64,000 bases of DNA, from assembly GCF_014650555.1 (NCBI RefSeq), contig NZ_BMVE01000007.1, positions 403,803 through 467,802 on the forward strand. The letters are read 5' to 3'. Below are positions 32,001 through 39,500 of this stretch, piece after piece. The position numbers and the translations under genes are program-made. Each line of letters starts with the position of its first letter. Position 1 is the first letter of the stretch. Origin of the DNA: Streptomyces goshikiensis. GTDB taxonomy: Bacteria > Actinomycetota > Actinomycetes > Streptomycetales > Streptomycetaceae. A model generated the notes under the pieces. That model searched no databases. It worked only from the letters and a program-made list of their open reading frames with translations, and was not told where the DNA came from.

Positions 32001-33477
32001 CACCGACGCCTCCTTCCGCGCGCTGCCCGCCGTGGTCGCCTCGGGTGAGTCCGAGGTGGCGGTGCGGGGCGGCTCGGTCCTGGTGCCGAGGCTGGCGCGT
32101 GCGGCGGTCGTGGCTGACGCGGGCGTCGAGTGGGATGCCGAGGGCACGGTGTTGATCACTGGTGCGAGTGGTTCGCTGGGCGGGCTGTTCGCCCGTCATC
32201 TGGTGACCGAGCACGGTGTACGGCGGCTGCTGCTGGTGAGCCGTCGTGGTGAGGGCGCTGCCCTGTCGGCGGAGCTGGCGGGTCTGGGCGCCGAGGTGTC
32301 GTGGGCCGCGTGTGACGTGGCCGACCGTGATGCGCTGGCGGCCGTACTCAAGGCGGTTCCGGCGGAGCACCCGCTGACGGCGGTCGTGCACACGGCCGGT
32401 GTCCTGGATGACGGTGTGGTCGGTTCGCTGACCACCGAGCGGCTGTCGGCCGTACTGCGTCCGAAGGTGGACGCGGCATGGAACCTGCACGAGCTGACCC
32501 AGGATCTGGACCTCTCCGCGTTCGTGTTGTTCTCGTCGGCCGCCGGTGTGTTCGGTGGCGCCGGTCAGGCCAACTACGCGGCGGGCAATGTGTTCCTCGA
32601 TGCGCTGGCTGCCCACCGCCGGGCCCAGGGCCTGGCGGCGACCTCCCTGGCCTGGGGCCTGTGGGCCGAAGCCGGCGGTATGGGTGGCGGACTGGACGCC
32701 GAGGACGTCTCGCGTCTGGGCCGTGGCGGCGTAAGCGCCATCACCGCCGCCGAGGGCGTGGCGTTGTTCGATGCCGCCACCTCCGCCGAGCAGGCGTTGC
32801 TGGTGCCGGTGAAGCTGGACCTGGCCGCGCTGCGCGCCCAGGCCGGCTCCGGGATGCTCCCGCCGCTCCTGTCGGGTCTGGTGCGTACGCCCGCACGCCG
32901 CGCCGCCGGTACCACCGCTGCCGGTACGGACGGCGGAGCCGAGCTGCGCGAGCGCCTCACCGGGCTCTCGCCTGCCGCGCGGGACGAGGCACTGCTGGAA
33001 CTGGTCTGCGGCTACGTCGCCGGGGTCCTCGGCTTCGCCGGACCGGAAGCGGTCGACCCGGCACGGTCGTTCAACGAGGTCGGCTTCGACTCGCTGACCG
33101 CCGTCGAGCTGCGCAACCGGCTCGGCGCCGCCACCGGCGTCCGGCTGCCCGCCACCCTCGTCTTCGACTACCCGACGCCGACGGCGCTGGTGGAGTACCT
33201 GAAGGACGAGCTGTGGCAGGACGGCGCGGCGGCCGTACCCCCGCTGCTCGCCGAACTGGACCGCCTGGAGAAGTCGCTCGTCACCTCGACGCCCGACGGC
33301 GCCGGCCGCGACCGCATCACCGAGCGGCTCCAGGCACTGCTGGCCGCCTGGAGCGAGGCCGGTGAACTCGCGGCAGCCCCCGCGGACTCCGACGGCCCCG
33401 ACGTGGCCGAGGCACTGGAGAGCGCGACCGACGACGACCTCTTCGACTTCATCGGCAAGGAGTTCGGAATCTCATGA
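11014..33477 (+). CDS. Giant type I modular PKS, four modules including the only ER-containing module
   Basis: About 7487 residues. ATG 11014 is chosen over an upstream in-frame GTG (10990) because ggtgagg lies 5 nt before it and MADQ...DKIIGYLKRVTADL is a typical docking start. Module 1: KS 38-463 (Cys211), AT (Ser684, HAFH 781, malonyl), DH (His992, Asp1167), KR ~1476-1706, ACP Ser1791. Module 2: KS (Cys2025), AT (Ser2486, HAFH 2586), DH (His2796, Asp2962), ER ~3245-3563 (NADPH motif HAAAGGVG), KR from ~3569, ACP Ser3887. Module 3: KS (Cys4124), AT (Ser4569, HAFH 4664), DH (His4871, Asp5038), KR ~5294, ACP Ser5607. Module 4: KS (Cys5846), AT (Ser6295, HAFH 6390), DH (His6599, Asp6766), KR ~7045, ACP Ser7360, docking tail. 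All KRs carry LDD, so trans double bonds are expected from modules 1, 3 and 4, and full reduction from module 2. The DH motif of module 1 reads HTVMDTVLLP, with Asp at the usual Gly. Confidence 0.97.
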   Translation: MADQVADQDKIIGYLKRVTADLHQTRQRLREVEAQEPEPIAIVGMSCRFPGGIQSPEDLWDLVAGGRDAITDFPTDRGWDIESLYDADPEQRGTSYTREGGFLDGVGEFDAAFFGISPRETLGMDPQQRLLLETSWETFERAGIDPATLRGSKAGVFIGTNGQDYPDLLRDGVPEGVEQYLLTGNAASVVSGRLSYTFGLEGPSVTIDTACSSSLVALHLAVQALRGGECSLALAGGVTVMSSPRAFVQFSRQRGLAPDGRCKPFADGADGTGWGEGVGMLLVEKLSDARRLGHPVLAVVRGSAINQDGASNGLTAPNGPSQQRVIRQALTNAGLTPAQVDVIEAHGTGTTLGDPIEAQAILATYGQNRPEGRPLWLGSIKSNIGHTQAAAGVAGIIKMVEAMRHGVVPESLHIDQPSGAVDWATGAVELLTRAVPWPETGQPRRAGISSFGVSGTNAHTVIEQAPPAEVPGADAKAEDTGATDSGDQDAGAEGATGPVPLLVSGQGDDALRAQAGRLAAHLRAHPELAADPAALTDLGFSLATSRSALDRRAVLFAADRERLLADLDALAAAEQPATAVLGAVGDGNTAFLFTGQGSQRPGMGRELYATHPGFARALDAVRDELDRHLERPLYEVLFAAEGTPEAALLDATAYTQAALFAIEVALYRQLEQWGVTADFLIGHSIGELAAAHVSGVLTLPDAAALVAARGRLMQALPTGGAMIAVEATEDEITPLLTDRVSVAAVNGPRSVVVSGDADAAGELAETLRARGRRVKRLTVSHAFHSPLMDPMLDAFREAAEAVSYAPPVIPIVSNLTGASVTAEEICTADYWVRHVREAVRFHDGVRGLAALGVTTFVEVGPGGVLTALAQDCLTGENDRDDAVFIPALRADRLEPAAFAAAVAQAHVHGVTADWSAVFAGRGATRVDLPTYAFQRGRYWPEAPTAWTGDVTAAGIGSADHPLLGAAIALADGDGYLFTGRLSLATHPWLADHTVMDTVLLPGTAFVELALQAGEHTGCELLEELTLQAPLALPPHGGVQIQLAVGAPDGDGRRSLTLHSRPEDAADDTWGEGAWTRHATGSLAPAARDAASTPAGADLTTWPPRDATAVPVDGLYEHLTASGFAYGPVFQGLTGAWQRADEVFAEVRLPEQAHAEAALFGLHPALLDAALHAVGIGSLLEDTEHGRLPFSWSGVTLRAVGARALRVRLAPAGQDTVSVDLADETGAPVASVAALLLRPVSPDQVHAARTAFHDSLFRVEWNPLALPAATTVAPGQWALLAGPDAEAGDAGALAGTAARFAAVLPAAAVHNGLAALSAAIEAGGPVPQAVVVPVAAPGAPAPTPVDATLPAAVGDALHHALELAQAWLADDRYAGSRLVLVTRGAVATTAGSDVPDLAHAPLWGLLRSAQSEHPDRFVLLDLDDREESLRALPAALATAEPQLALREGRAVVPRLGRVPALPAAEGQEARPLDADGTALVTGATGTLGGLVARHLVTGHGVRRLLLTSRRGEGAAGAPELLAELRALGAEVTLAACDAADREALAAVLASVPAAHPLTAVFHTAGVLDDGILEALTPERLDHVLPAKVDAAVHLHELTRDLDLAAFVLFSAAAGTLGAAGQANYAAANTFLDALAQRRHTEGLPATALAWGLWAERSGMTGDLADTDLERISRAGVAALSSAEGLALMDTARATGEPTAVPMHLDLAALRHADADMVPALLRGLVRPAARRAAAQSAAPADGLTERLLPLTAAERDRLLLATVRVQVAAVLGFPGPDAVDPGRAFKELGFDSLTAVELRNRLGSATGVRLPATLVFDYPTPNALAAFLRTELLGDQAAQAPAATAAATRAVADEPIAIVAMSCRYPGGVSTPEELWQLVAGSADAISPFPADRGWNLDALYDSDPGRAGTSYTREGGFLHDAADFDPDVFGINPREALAMDPHQRLLLETSWEAFERAGIDPATVRGSRTGVFAGVMYHDYLTRLPAVPEGLEGYLGTGTAGSVASGRISYTFGLEGPAVTIDTACSSSLVALHLAAQALRSGECDMALAGGVTVMSTPDTFIDFSRQRGLSTDGRCKSFSADADGTGWAEGAGMILVERLSDARRNGHPVLAVVRGTAVNQDGASNGLTAPNGPSQQRVIREALAHAGLTTADVDAVEAHGTGTTLGDPIEAQALLATYGQDRPADRPLRLGSIKSNIGHTQAAAGAAGIIKMVLAMRHGVLPASLHIGEPSPHIDWTAGAVELLTESAAWPETDRPRRAGISSFGVSGTNAHVIIEQPPVEQPSDEKDGGEPGVPAVAGGTVPAGTPLPFVLSGRTPDALRAQAARLADHLAHHPDAAPADVAFSLATTRTALDRRAAVVAPDRDGLLAALAALAEGRDGARTVRHDTADGRTAVLFTGQGSQRPGMGRELHATYPAFAAALDAVCAELDRHLEQPLKEILFDEDAGDLLNRTGYTQPALFALETALYRLVESWGLRPDFVAGHSIGEITAAHVAGVLSLPDAATLVAARGRLMEALPQGGAMIALTATEDEVRPLLAGHEDRIGIAAVNSASSVVISGEETLALEIAAEFERRGRRTKRLTVSHAFHSPLMDGMLDAFRDVAASLTYHAPAIPVVTHLTGAVAGDELRTAEHWVSHVREAVRFLDGIRTLDAEHVTTYLELGPQGVLSGLGRDCLTETDGATDPLFVPALRRDRGEAEALTAAIAAVHTRAVLLDWPAYFAATGARRVDLPTYAFQRTRFWLEAPAGYIGDVESAGLGAAHHPLLGAAVPLADGEGFLFTGRLSLDTHPWLADHAVMGTVLLPGTAFVELAVRAGDQAGCDVLEELTLEAPLVLAPHTAVRLQIVVSAPDQDGRRTLDLYSGDPDAADDEPWTRHAAGVLATGAPRPAFDLAAWPPPGAEAVSVDGLYEHLGQGGFAYGPVFQGLRAAWTLGDDVYAEVALPDDRHTEATRFGLHPALLDAALHATFVSRDGDRQAGLPFSWRGVSLHAVGASALRVRLTADGDDSLSLQLADTTGAPVATVDHLIVRPVSADRLAGASRTAYHESLFRIEWATLSLPPGAPGEDTTGTWAVIGEPADVTAELPGPVHSGLGALGAALDAGAPAPAHVLAPCLAAPAEALTADAVRAATHRALALVQGWLADDRFAASRLVFVTRGAVATQSDWDLADPAHAAVWGLVRSAQSENPDRFVLADLDADAAAGTLAAALATGEPQFALRRGTVHAPRLARVPATTPLTPPPGESAWRMDIEDKGTLDHLTLVPSPESAAPLEAGQVRVAVRAAGLNFRDVLNALGMYPGDPGLMGSEGAGTVVETGPGVSDLAPGDRVMGMLPGAFGPLAVVDRRMIAPMPEGWTFAEAAAVPIVFMTAYYALHDLAGLREGESLLVHAAAGGVGMAAVQLARHWGADVYATASPAKWDTLRGLGLTDDKIASSRTLDFENTFRTATDGHGVDVVLDSLAREFVDASLRLLPRGGRFVEMGKTDVRDPRDVAATHPGVSYQAFDLTEAGLDRIQEMLTELLGLFEAGALNPIPVSAWDLRQAPEAFRYLSQARHTGKIVLTVPADWNPDGTVLITGGTGTLGALVARHAVTVRGARRLILTSRRGEAAAGAAELAAHLRALGADVTVAACDAADREALAALLASIPAAHPLTAVVHTAGVLDDGIAEALTPERLDRVLRPKADAALHLHELTRHLDLADFVLFSSAAGTFGGAGQANYAAANVFLDALARHRQAHGLPGTSLGWGLWAEASGMTGELDSADKDRMTRSGVLGLSSEEGLALLDTAHHTGDAHLVPMQLDLAPLRQADAAMVPALLRGLVRAPARRTAQAATAGTGTPLVEQLVRLPENERDTLLLDLVRDQVAAVLGHATSDAVEPGRAFKDLGFDSLTAVEFRNRLGATAGVRLPATLVFDYPTPTVLAGYLKDELLGSEAAVAAAALPRHPAGAVAETDDPIAIVAMSCRFPGDVRSPEDLWELLAEGRDGIADLPADRGWDTEALYDPDPDSPGTSYAREGGFFYDAHHFDPAFFGINPREALAMDPQQRLLLETSWEAFERAGIDPTGLRGGQVGVFVGQMHNDYVSRLNTVPEGVEGYLGTGGSSSIASGRVSYTFGFEGPAVTVDTACSSSLVALHLAAQALRSGECSLALAGGVTIITTPDVFTEFSRQRGLAADGRCKPFAAAADGTAWGEGVGMLLVERLSDARRNGHQVLAVVRGTAVNQDGASNGLTAPNGPAQQRVIRQALANARLTSADVDAVEAHGTGTTLGDPIEAQALLATYGQGRPEDTPLWLGSVKSNFGHTQAAAGVAGIIKMVQAMRHGVLPKTLHVDEPSPHVDWSAGAVSLLTEQRAWPETGRPRRAGVSSFGMSGTNAHAIIELPETPAAAVSPAVPAPATALPWHLSARTPEALRAQGEQLLSHLEAHPDTLPADIGHSLVAARAVFEHRATVVATDPDAFRTGLAALAEGRSAAGLVQGSSAAAGKLAFLFTGQGSQRLGMGRELYETYPAFAAALDAVCDALELPLKDVLFGTDSDVLDRTEYTQPALFAVEVALFRLVESWGVKPDFLSGHSIGEIAAAHVAGVLSLADACTLVAARGRLMQALPSGGVMIAVEAAEDEVLPLLTDRVSIAAVNGPRSVVIAGDEDAALAVVAAFADRKTKRLTVSHAFHSPHMDGMLDDFREVVAGLSFGAPRIPVVSNLTGALVTDEMGSAEFWVRHVREAVRFLDGVRALEAAGVTTYVELGPDGVLSAMAQACLTDDTGAAAFAPALRSGRDEPTTLLSALSTAYVRGTAVDWSAYYAPLGARRVDLPTYAFQRSVYWLDAGRADGDVAAAGLGAADHPLLGAEVQLPDSDGHLFTGRLSLTTHPWLGDHRVMGAALLPGTAFVELALQAGEHVGCDLVDELTLEAPLVLPEHGGVQLRLSVAAADPAGRRRSLTLHSRPEGADADEPWTRHAVGVLATGAAPAPQGLTEWPPAGAEPVPVDGLYEGLAEAGFGYGPVFQGLRAAWQHGDTSYAEVALPEGAEGEAARFGLHPALLDAALHALGLRAADTGADGRLPFSWSGVSLHAVGACELRVRLTTGLGGEVALTIADATGAPVASVAGLALRSVSRDQLTAAPDLTRDALFRVEWAQTTAGDGSFDDWLMLGEEGDGDLPAALVVPCVEPAAGDVAGAVHAETARVLGLVQDWLAEERSADARLVFLTRGAVAAVPGEGIADLAHAPVWGLVRSAQSENPGRFVLVDIDAEGDLAAGLSAALASGESEVAVRDGAVLVPRLARAAVAADAGVEWDAEGTVLVTGASGSLGGLFARHLVTEHGVRRLLLVSRRGEGAALSAELAGLGAEVSWAACDVADRDALAAVLKAVPAEHPLTAVVHTAGVLDDGVVGSLTAERLSAVLRPKVDAAWNLHELTQDLGLSAFVLFSSAAGVFGGAGQANYAAGNTFLDALAAHRRAQGLAATSLAWGLWTGVGGMGGDLADGDRERINRGGIGALSPETGLALFDAARRTDDALLVPLPLDLAALRAQARAGMVPDLLRGLVRVPARRAAGQGATADGSALRTRLAALPAEEREAALLEMVRAEVTAVLGHASTDEVPADRAFKELGFDSLTSVELRNRLGAATGERLPATLVFDYPTPSALAAYLKTEVLGLSLDEETAGAATAGPASAGAALQDDPIAIVGMSCRYPGGVETPEDLWRLVVGGVDAISEFPQGRGWDLESLYDPDPDGKGTSYTRSGGFLHDAGRFDPAFFGISPREAVAMDPQQRLLLETSWEAFERAGIDPASMRGSRTGVFAGVMYHDYATRITSVPDGVEGYLGTGNSGSIASGRVSYAFGLEGPAVTVDTACSSSLVALHWAIQALRGGECTMALAGGVTVMSTPGTFTEFSRQRGLAADGRIKSFAAAADGTSWAEGAGMLLVERLSDARRNGHPVLAVVRGSAINQDGASNGLTAPNGPSQQRVIRQALASGGLTSEQIDVVEAHGTGTTLGDPIEAQALLATYGRERAADEPLWLGSIKSNMGHTQAAAGVAGVIKMIMAMRHGVLPRTLHVDEPTPHVDWEDGAVTLLTENTPWPQTGRPRRAGVSSFGISGTNAHTIIEQAPDAVAVSAAAESGAAAPVLPYVLSARSADALRGQAARLRVHLEDSAELSVTDVAYSLATRRAAFDHRAVVVAGDREELLRGLEALGNNDLADAAVTRGTVGAAGAGKLAFLFTGQGSQRLGMGRELYETYPAFAAALDAVCDVLELPLKDVLFGTDADVLDRTEYTQPALFAVEVALFRLVESWGVKPDFLSGHSIGEIAAAHVAGVFSLEDACELVRARGRLMQALPSGGVMIAVQASEEEVLPLLTDRVSIAAVNGPRSVVVAGDEDAALAIAGAFPDRKSKRLTVSHAFHSPHMDGMLADFRKVAEALSYGAPRIPVVSNLTGALVTDEMGSAEFWVRHVRDAVRFLDGIRTLEAAGVTTYLELGPDGVLSAMAQDCLTEDGARFAPALRTGRPEPETLNNALAHAHAHGAAVDWEAYFAPTGARQAELPTYAFQRDWYWLDSAPTAHNTPGDAAGFGLGATDHPLLGAAVELPDSDGFLFTGRLSLATHAWLADHAVLGSVLLPGTAFVELAVRAGDQVGCDVLEELTLEAPLVLPERGGVQLRLSVAEADESGRRALSLYSRDEDTPADEPWTRHAAGVLATGDAPAPAADLTVWPPAGAEPVDIDGLYEGLAAAGFDYGPAFQGLRSAWLHGDAVYAEVSLDEETAEAADWFGLHPALLDATLHAAGLGALVEKTGQGRLPFAWSGVRLHAAGAGAVRVRLAPAGRDAVALELADPAGAPVASVESLVLRAVSPEQIGAARGGRPESLFEVEWTAVPLTPVSASEQSPWALLGDGHAGLDAVGVRYTAHDGGLATLADPALVCVPLSPVSGTEDVTGAVHAETGRVLALLKEWLAEERFADSRLVFLTRGAVEAVPGEGVPDLVHASVWGLLRSAQSENPGRIVLADTDGTDASFRALPAVVASGESEVAVRGGSVLVPRLARAAVVADAGVEWDAEGTVLITGASGSLGGLFARHLVTEHGVRRLLLVSRRGEGAALSAELAGLGAEVSWAACDVADRDALAAVLKAVPAEHPLTAVVHTAGVLDDGVVGSLTTERLSAVLRPKVDAAWNLHELTQDLDLSAFVLFSSAAGVFGGAGQANYAAGNVFLDALAAHRRAQGLAATSLAWGLWAEAGGMGGGLDAEDVSRLGRGGVSAITAAEGVALFDAATSAEQALLVPVKLDLAALRAQAGSGMLPPLLSGLVRTPARRAAGTTAAGTDGGAELRERLTGLSPAARDEALLELVCGYVAGVLGFAGPEAVDPARSFNEVGFDSLTAVELRNRLGAATGVRLPATLVFDYPTPTALVEYLKDELWQDGAAAVPPLLAELDRLEKSLVTSTPDGAGRDRITERLQALLAAWSEAGELAAAPADSDGPDVAEALESATDDDLFDFIGKEFGIS

Positions 33478-33544
33478 CGCGGCAGTTCCACTCCGCCCCC
33501 TCCATCGACTCTGACCTTCTGGCTTCTGTACAAGGGATGCACGC

Positions 33545-36500
33545 ATGAACGAGGAAAAGCTCCGGTATTTCCTGAAGCGGGTGACGGCAGATCTCCACGA
33601 GACCCGCCGTCGGCTCCAGGAGGTCGAGTCGGAGGAGCAAGAGCCGATCGCGATCATCGGAATGAGCTGCCGCTACCCGGGAGACGTCGAGTCCCCCGAG
33701 GACCTGTGGCGGCTGGTGTCCGATGAGACGGACGCCATCTCCGCCTTCCCGACGGACCGGGGCTGGGACACGGGGCAGCTGTTCGACGCTGACCCCGACG
33801 GTCGGGGCACGAGCTACGTGCAGGAAGGCGGCTTCCTGCACTCCGCCAACCGCTTCGAGCCGGAGTTCTTCGGGATCTCGCCGCGCGAGGCCGTGGCCAT
33901 GGACCCGCAGCAGCGGCTGCTGCTGGAGACCTCGTGGGAGGCCTTCGAGCGGGCCGGCATCGACCCGACCTCCGTGCGCGGCAGCCGGACCGGCGTGTTC
34001 ACCGGCGTCATGTACCACGACTACGCCTCGCGGCTGCGCGCCGTACCCCCGGAGGTCGAGGGCTACCTCGGCACCGGCGGCTCCAGCAGCATCGCCTCCG
34101 GGCGCGTCTCGTACACATTCGGCCTCGAAGGCCCCGCCCTCACCGTCGACACGGCTTGCTCCTCCTCGCTCGTCACCCTGCACCTGGCCATGCAGGCGCT
34201 CCGCAAGGGCGAGTGCTCGCTCGCCCTCGCGGGCGGCGTCACCGTCATGCCGACGCCCGGCACCTTCACCGAGTTCAGCAAGCAGCGCGGCCTGTCCTTC
34301 GACGGCCGCTGCAAGTCCTTCGCGGACGCCGCCGACGGCACCGGCTGGGGCGAGGGCGCGGGCATGCTGCTCGTGGAGCGACTGTCCGACGCCCGTCGCA
34401 ACGGCCACCGCGTGCTGGCCGTCGTCCGCGGCTCGGCCGTCAACCAGGACGGCGCCTCCAACGGGCTGACCGCCCCGAACGGCCCGTCGCAGCAGCGCGT
34501 CATCCGCCAGGCCCTGGCCGACGCCCGGCTCACCGCCGCCGACGTGGACGTCGTCGAGGCGCACGGCACCGGTACGACCCTGGGCGACCCGATCGAGGCC
34601 CAGGCCCTGCTGGCGACGTACGGCCGCGAGCACACGGAGGACCGCCCGCTGTGGCTGGGCTCCGTCAAATCGAACATCGGTCACACCCAGGCCGCCGCCG
34701 GTGTCGCCGGCGTCATCAAGATGGTCATGGCGATCCGGCACGGCCGGATCCCGCGGACGCTGCACGTGGACGAGCCGTCGACCAAGGTCGACTGGTCCGC
34801 GGGCGCCGTGTCCCTGCTGCGCGACACCGTGGAATGGCCGGAGACCGGCCGCCCGCGGCGCGCCGCCGTCTCCTCGTTCGGCATCAGCGGCACCAACGCG
34901 CACACGATCATCGAGCAGGCCCCGGTCGAGGCACCGCCCACCGAACCCGTCGGAACGGACGCCGGTACCGACGGCGCCGAGGACACCGAGCCGCAGGCGC
35001 CGCGGCGCACCGTCGTGCCTCCGGCCCTGCCGTGGCCCCTCTCGGCCCGTACGGAAGAGGCCCTGCGGGCGCAGGCCGAGCGCCTGCTCACCCATCTGCG
35101 CGCCCACCCCGACCAGACGGCGGCGGACGTCAGCCGCTCCCTGGCCACCGGTCGCGCCGCACTGGAGCACCGCGCCGTCGTCGTGGCCACCGACCGGGAG
35201 AAGTCCCTCGCGGACCTCGACGCACTGGCGTCCGGCGACACCGTCACGGCACGGGTCGTACGGGGCGAGGCGGGTGCGCGGGGCAAGACGGCGTTCCTGT
35301 TCACGGGACAGGGGAGCCAGCGGCTCGGCGCGGGCCGCGAACTGTACGACGCCTACCCGGCGTTCGCGGACGCGCTGGACGCCGTGTGCGCGGAGCTGGA
35401 CCAGCGGCTCGAACGGCCTCTGAAGGAAGTCCTGTTCGGGACGGACGCGGCTCTGCTGGACGAGACGCGGTTCACCCAGCCGGCGCTGTTCGCGGTCGAG
35501 GTGGCGCTGTTCCGCCTCGTCGAGTCGTGGGGTGTGAAGCCGGACTTCCTGTCCGGTCACTCGATCGGCGAGATCGCCGCCGCACACGTGGCGGGCGTCC
35601 TCTCGCTCGCCGACGCCTGTGAACTGGTCTGTGCCCGCGGCCGGTTGATGCAGGCGCTGCCGTCCGGTGGCGTGATGATCGCGGTCCAGGCCTCCGAGGA
35701 GGAGGTCCTGCCGCTGCTGACGGACCGGGTGAGCATCGCGGCGGTCAACGGCCCGCGCTCGGTGGTCGTCGCGGGTGACGAGGAGGCGGCGCTCGCCGTC
35801 GCGGAGTCCTTCGCCGACCGGAAGACGAAGCGCCTCACCGTCAGCCACGCCTTCCACTCGCCGCACATGGACGGGATGCTGGACGAGTTCCGCGCGGTCG
35901 TGGCGGGGCTGTCCTTCGAGGCCCCCCGTATTCCGCTCGTCTCCAACCTGACAGGCGCCCTGGTCACCGACGAGATGGGCTCCGCCGAGTTCTGGGTCCG
36001 CCACGTCCGCGAGGCCGTCCGCTTCCTCGACGGCGTCCGCGCCCTTGAGGCCGCCGGCGTGACCGCGTACGTCGAGCTCGGCCCCGACGGCGTCCTCTCC
36101 GCGATGGCGCACGGCTGCCTGACCGACACGACGGATTCCGTCGCCTTCCTCCCGGTCCTGCGCAAGGGCCGTTCCGAGGCCACGACCATCACCACGGCCC
36201 TCGCCGGACTCCACGTCCGGGGCATCGCCGTCGACTGGCACGGCTACCACGCCCACACCGGCGCCGAGCACGTCGACCTCCCCACGTACGCCTTCCAGCG
36301 CGAGCACTACTGGCTCGACGCCGGAACCCTCGGCGGGGACGTCACCACGGCGGGCCTGCGGTCCGCCGACCACCCCCTGCTCGGTGCCTCGGTGAGCCTG
36401 GCGGACGCCGACGGCCTGCTCCTCACCGGCCGGCTGTCGGCGGCCACCCACCCGTGGCTCGGTGACCACACGGTCGTGGGTTCGGTCCTGCTCCCCGGCA

Positions 36501-39500
36501 CGGCGTTCGTCGAGCTGGCCCTGCGGGCCGGCGAGCAGGTCGGCTGCGACCTGGTCGACGAACTCACCCTCGCCGCACCGCTGGTGCTCCCCGAGGACGG
36601 CGGCGTAGAGCTCCAGATCACGGTCGCCGCGCCCGACGCGTCGGGCCGCCGGTCCGTCGCCTTCCATTCCCGCGACGACCGCGCGGACGGCGACGAGCCC
36701 TGGGTGCGGAACGCGACCGCGACCCTCACCGAGGGAGCCCCCGAACCCGCGGCGTTCGATCTGGCGGCTTGGCCGCCCGCCGGCGCGGAACCCGTCCCGG
36801 TGGACGGCCTGTACGAGGGCCTCGCGGACTCCGGCTTCGGGTACGGGCCGGTGTTCCAGGGCCTGCGCGCCGCCTGGCGCCAGGGCGAGGACGTGTTCGC
36901 CGAAGTCACCCTCGGCAGCGAAACCGCCCCGGAAGCAGCACAGTTCACGATCCACCCGGCCCTTCTCGACGCCGCCCTGCACGCCATCAACCTCGGCTCC
37001 CTCGTCGAGGACACCGGCCAGGGACAGCTGCCGTTCGCCTGGTCCGGAGTGGCGGTCCACTCCACCGGAGCGGACACCCTGCGCGTACGGCTCTCCCGGG
37101 CCGGGAAGAACGCGGTGCGGCTGGAGATAGCCGACGCCGACGGGGCCCCCGTCGCGTCCGTGGACAGCCTCGCGCTGCGCGCCTTCTCGCCCGACCAGCT
37201 CGGCCGGCCGGCCGGTGGCCACGGCGATTCGCTGTTCCGCGTGGAGTGGGCGGAGACGGCCAACGGTGGCGGGTCCTTCGACGACTGGCTGATGCTGGGC
37301 GAGAGCACGCAGGTGTTCGCGGACCTGGCGGGGCTGGGTGTGGCCGCCGTGGAGGGCGGTGAGCTTCCGGCGGCGCTGGTAGTGCCGTGCGTTGAGCCCG
37401 CCCCCACCGCAGATGTGGCCGACGCCGTCCACGAGGCCACCGGCCGGGTGCTGACGCTGCTCAAGGAGTGGCTGTCGGACGAGCGTTTCGCGGACGCCCG
37501 ACTGGTGTTCCTGACGCGCGGCGCGGTGGCCGCGGTACCGGGCGAGGGCGTGTCCGATCTGGTGCACGCGGGTGTCTGGGGCCTGGTGCGCTCGGCGCAG
37601 TCGGAGAACCCGGGCCGTTTCGTCCTCGTCGACATCGACGCGGAGGGTGACCTCGCGGCCGGTCTGTCGGCGGCGCTGGCTTCGGGTGAGTCCGAGGTCG
37701 CGGTGCGGGGCGGCTCGGTCCTGGTGCCGAGGCTGGCGCGTACGGCGGTCGCTGCTGACGCGGGCGTCGAGTGGGATGCCGAGGGCACGGTCCTGGTGAC
37801 CGGTGCGAGTGGTTCGCTGGGTGGGCTGTTCGCGCGTCATCTGGTGGCGGAGCACGGTGTGCGGCGTCTGCTGCTGGTGAGCCGTCGGGGTGAGGGCGCT
37901 GCCCTTTCCGCTGAGCTGGCGGGTCTGGGCGCCGAGGTGTCGTGGGCCGCGTGTGACGTGGCCGACCGTGATGCGCTGGCGGCCGTACTCAAGGCGGTTC
38001 CTGCGGAGCACCCGCTGACGGCGGTCGTGCACACGGCGGGCGTGCTGGATGACGGTGTGGTCGGTTCGCTGACCACCGAGCGCCTGTCGGCCGTGCTGCG
38101 TCCCAAGGTGGACGCGGCATGGAACCTGCACGAGCTGACCCAGGGCATGGACCTGTCGGCCTTCGTGCTGTTCTCCTCGGCCGCCGGTGTGTTCGGTGGC
38201 GCGGGTCAGGCCAACTACGCGGCGGGCAACACCTTCCTGGACGCCCTGGCCGCCCACCGCCGGGCCCAGGGTCTGGCGGGTGTCTCGCTGGCTTGGGGTC
38301 TGTGGGCCGAGGTCGGCGGCGGCATGGGCGGTGACCTGGCCGACGGTGACCGCGACCGCATGAACCGCAGTGGCGTGGGCGCCCTCTCGCCGGAGACCGG
38401 CCTCGCCCTCTTCGACGCGGCCCGCGGTACGGACGACCCGCTGCTCGTGCCGGTCAAGCTCGACCTGGCGGCGCTGCGCGCCCAAGCGGGCAGCGGGATG
38501 CTCCCGCCGCTGCTCTCGGGCCTGGTCCGCATGCCCACCCGCCGCGCCGCCGCCAAGGGCGGTACCTTCGCCCGGCATCTGTCCGCGCTGGCGAAGGAGC
38601 GGCAGCCGGGTGCCGTGGTGGACCTCGTACGTGGCCAGGTCGCCGCCGTCCTCGGCTTCGCCGGGCCTGAAGTGGTGGATCCGGCGCGGTCGTTCAACGA
38701 GGTCGGTTTCGACTCGCTGACCGCCGTCGAACTCCGCAACCGCCTCGGCGCCGCGACCGGTGTCCGCCTGCCCGCCACGCTCGTCTTCGACTACCCGACC
38801 CCGGCCGTCCTGGCGGAGTACCTGTACGCCGAGCTGCTCGGTGTACAGGAAGCGGACGTGGCCGCGGTCGCGGCCCCCGTACACGACGACGAGCCGATCG
38901 CCATCGTGGCGATGGCCTGCCGCTTCCCCGGTGACGTCCGCTCGCCCGAGGACCTGTGGCGACTCGTCCGCGACGGCCGGGACGCGATCTCGGCCATGCC
39001 CGCCGATCGGGGCTGGGACCTCGAAGGACTCTTCGACGCCGACCCGGACCGGCAGGGCACCAGCTACAGCACGGCCGGCGGGTTCCTGCACGACGCGCAC
39101 CACTTCGACCCCAGCTTCTTCGGGATCTCCCCGCGCGAGGCCCTGGCCACGGACCCGCAGCAGCGGCTGCTGCTGGAGACCTCCTGGGAGGCCTTCGAAC
39201 GGGCCCGCATCGACCCGGCATCGATGCGGGGCAGCCGCACCGGCGTGTTCGCGGGCGTGATGTACAACGACTACGGCACGCTCCTCCACCGGGCCCCGGA
39301 GGGCCTGGAAGGCTACATGGGGACGTCCAGCTCGGGCAGTGTCGCCTCGGGCCGCGTCTCGTACACGTTCGGCCTGGAGGGCCCGGCGGTCACCGTCGAC
39401 ACGGCCTGCTCCTCCTCCCTCGTCACCCTCCACCTCGCCGTCCAGGCGCTGCGCAACGGTGAATGCGACCTCGCGCTCGCCGGCGGCGTGACCGTGATGG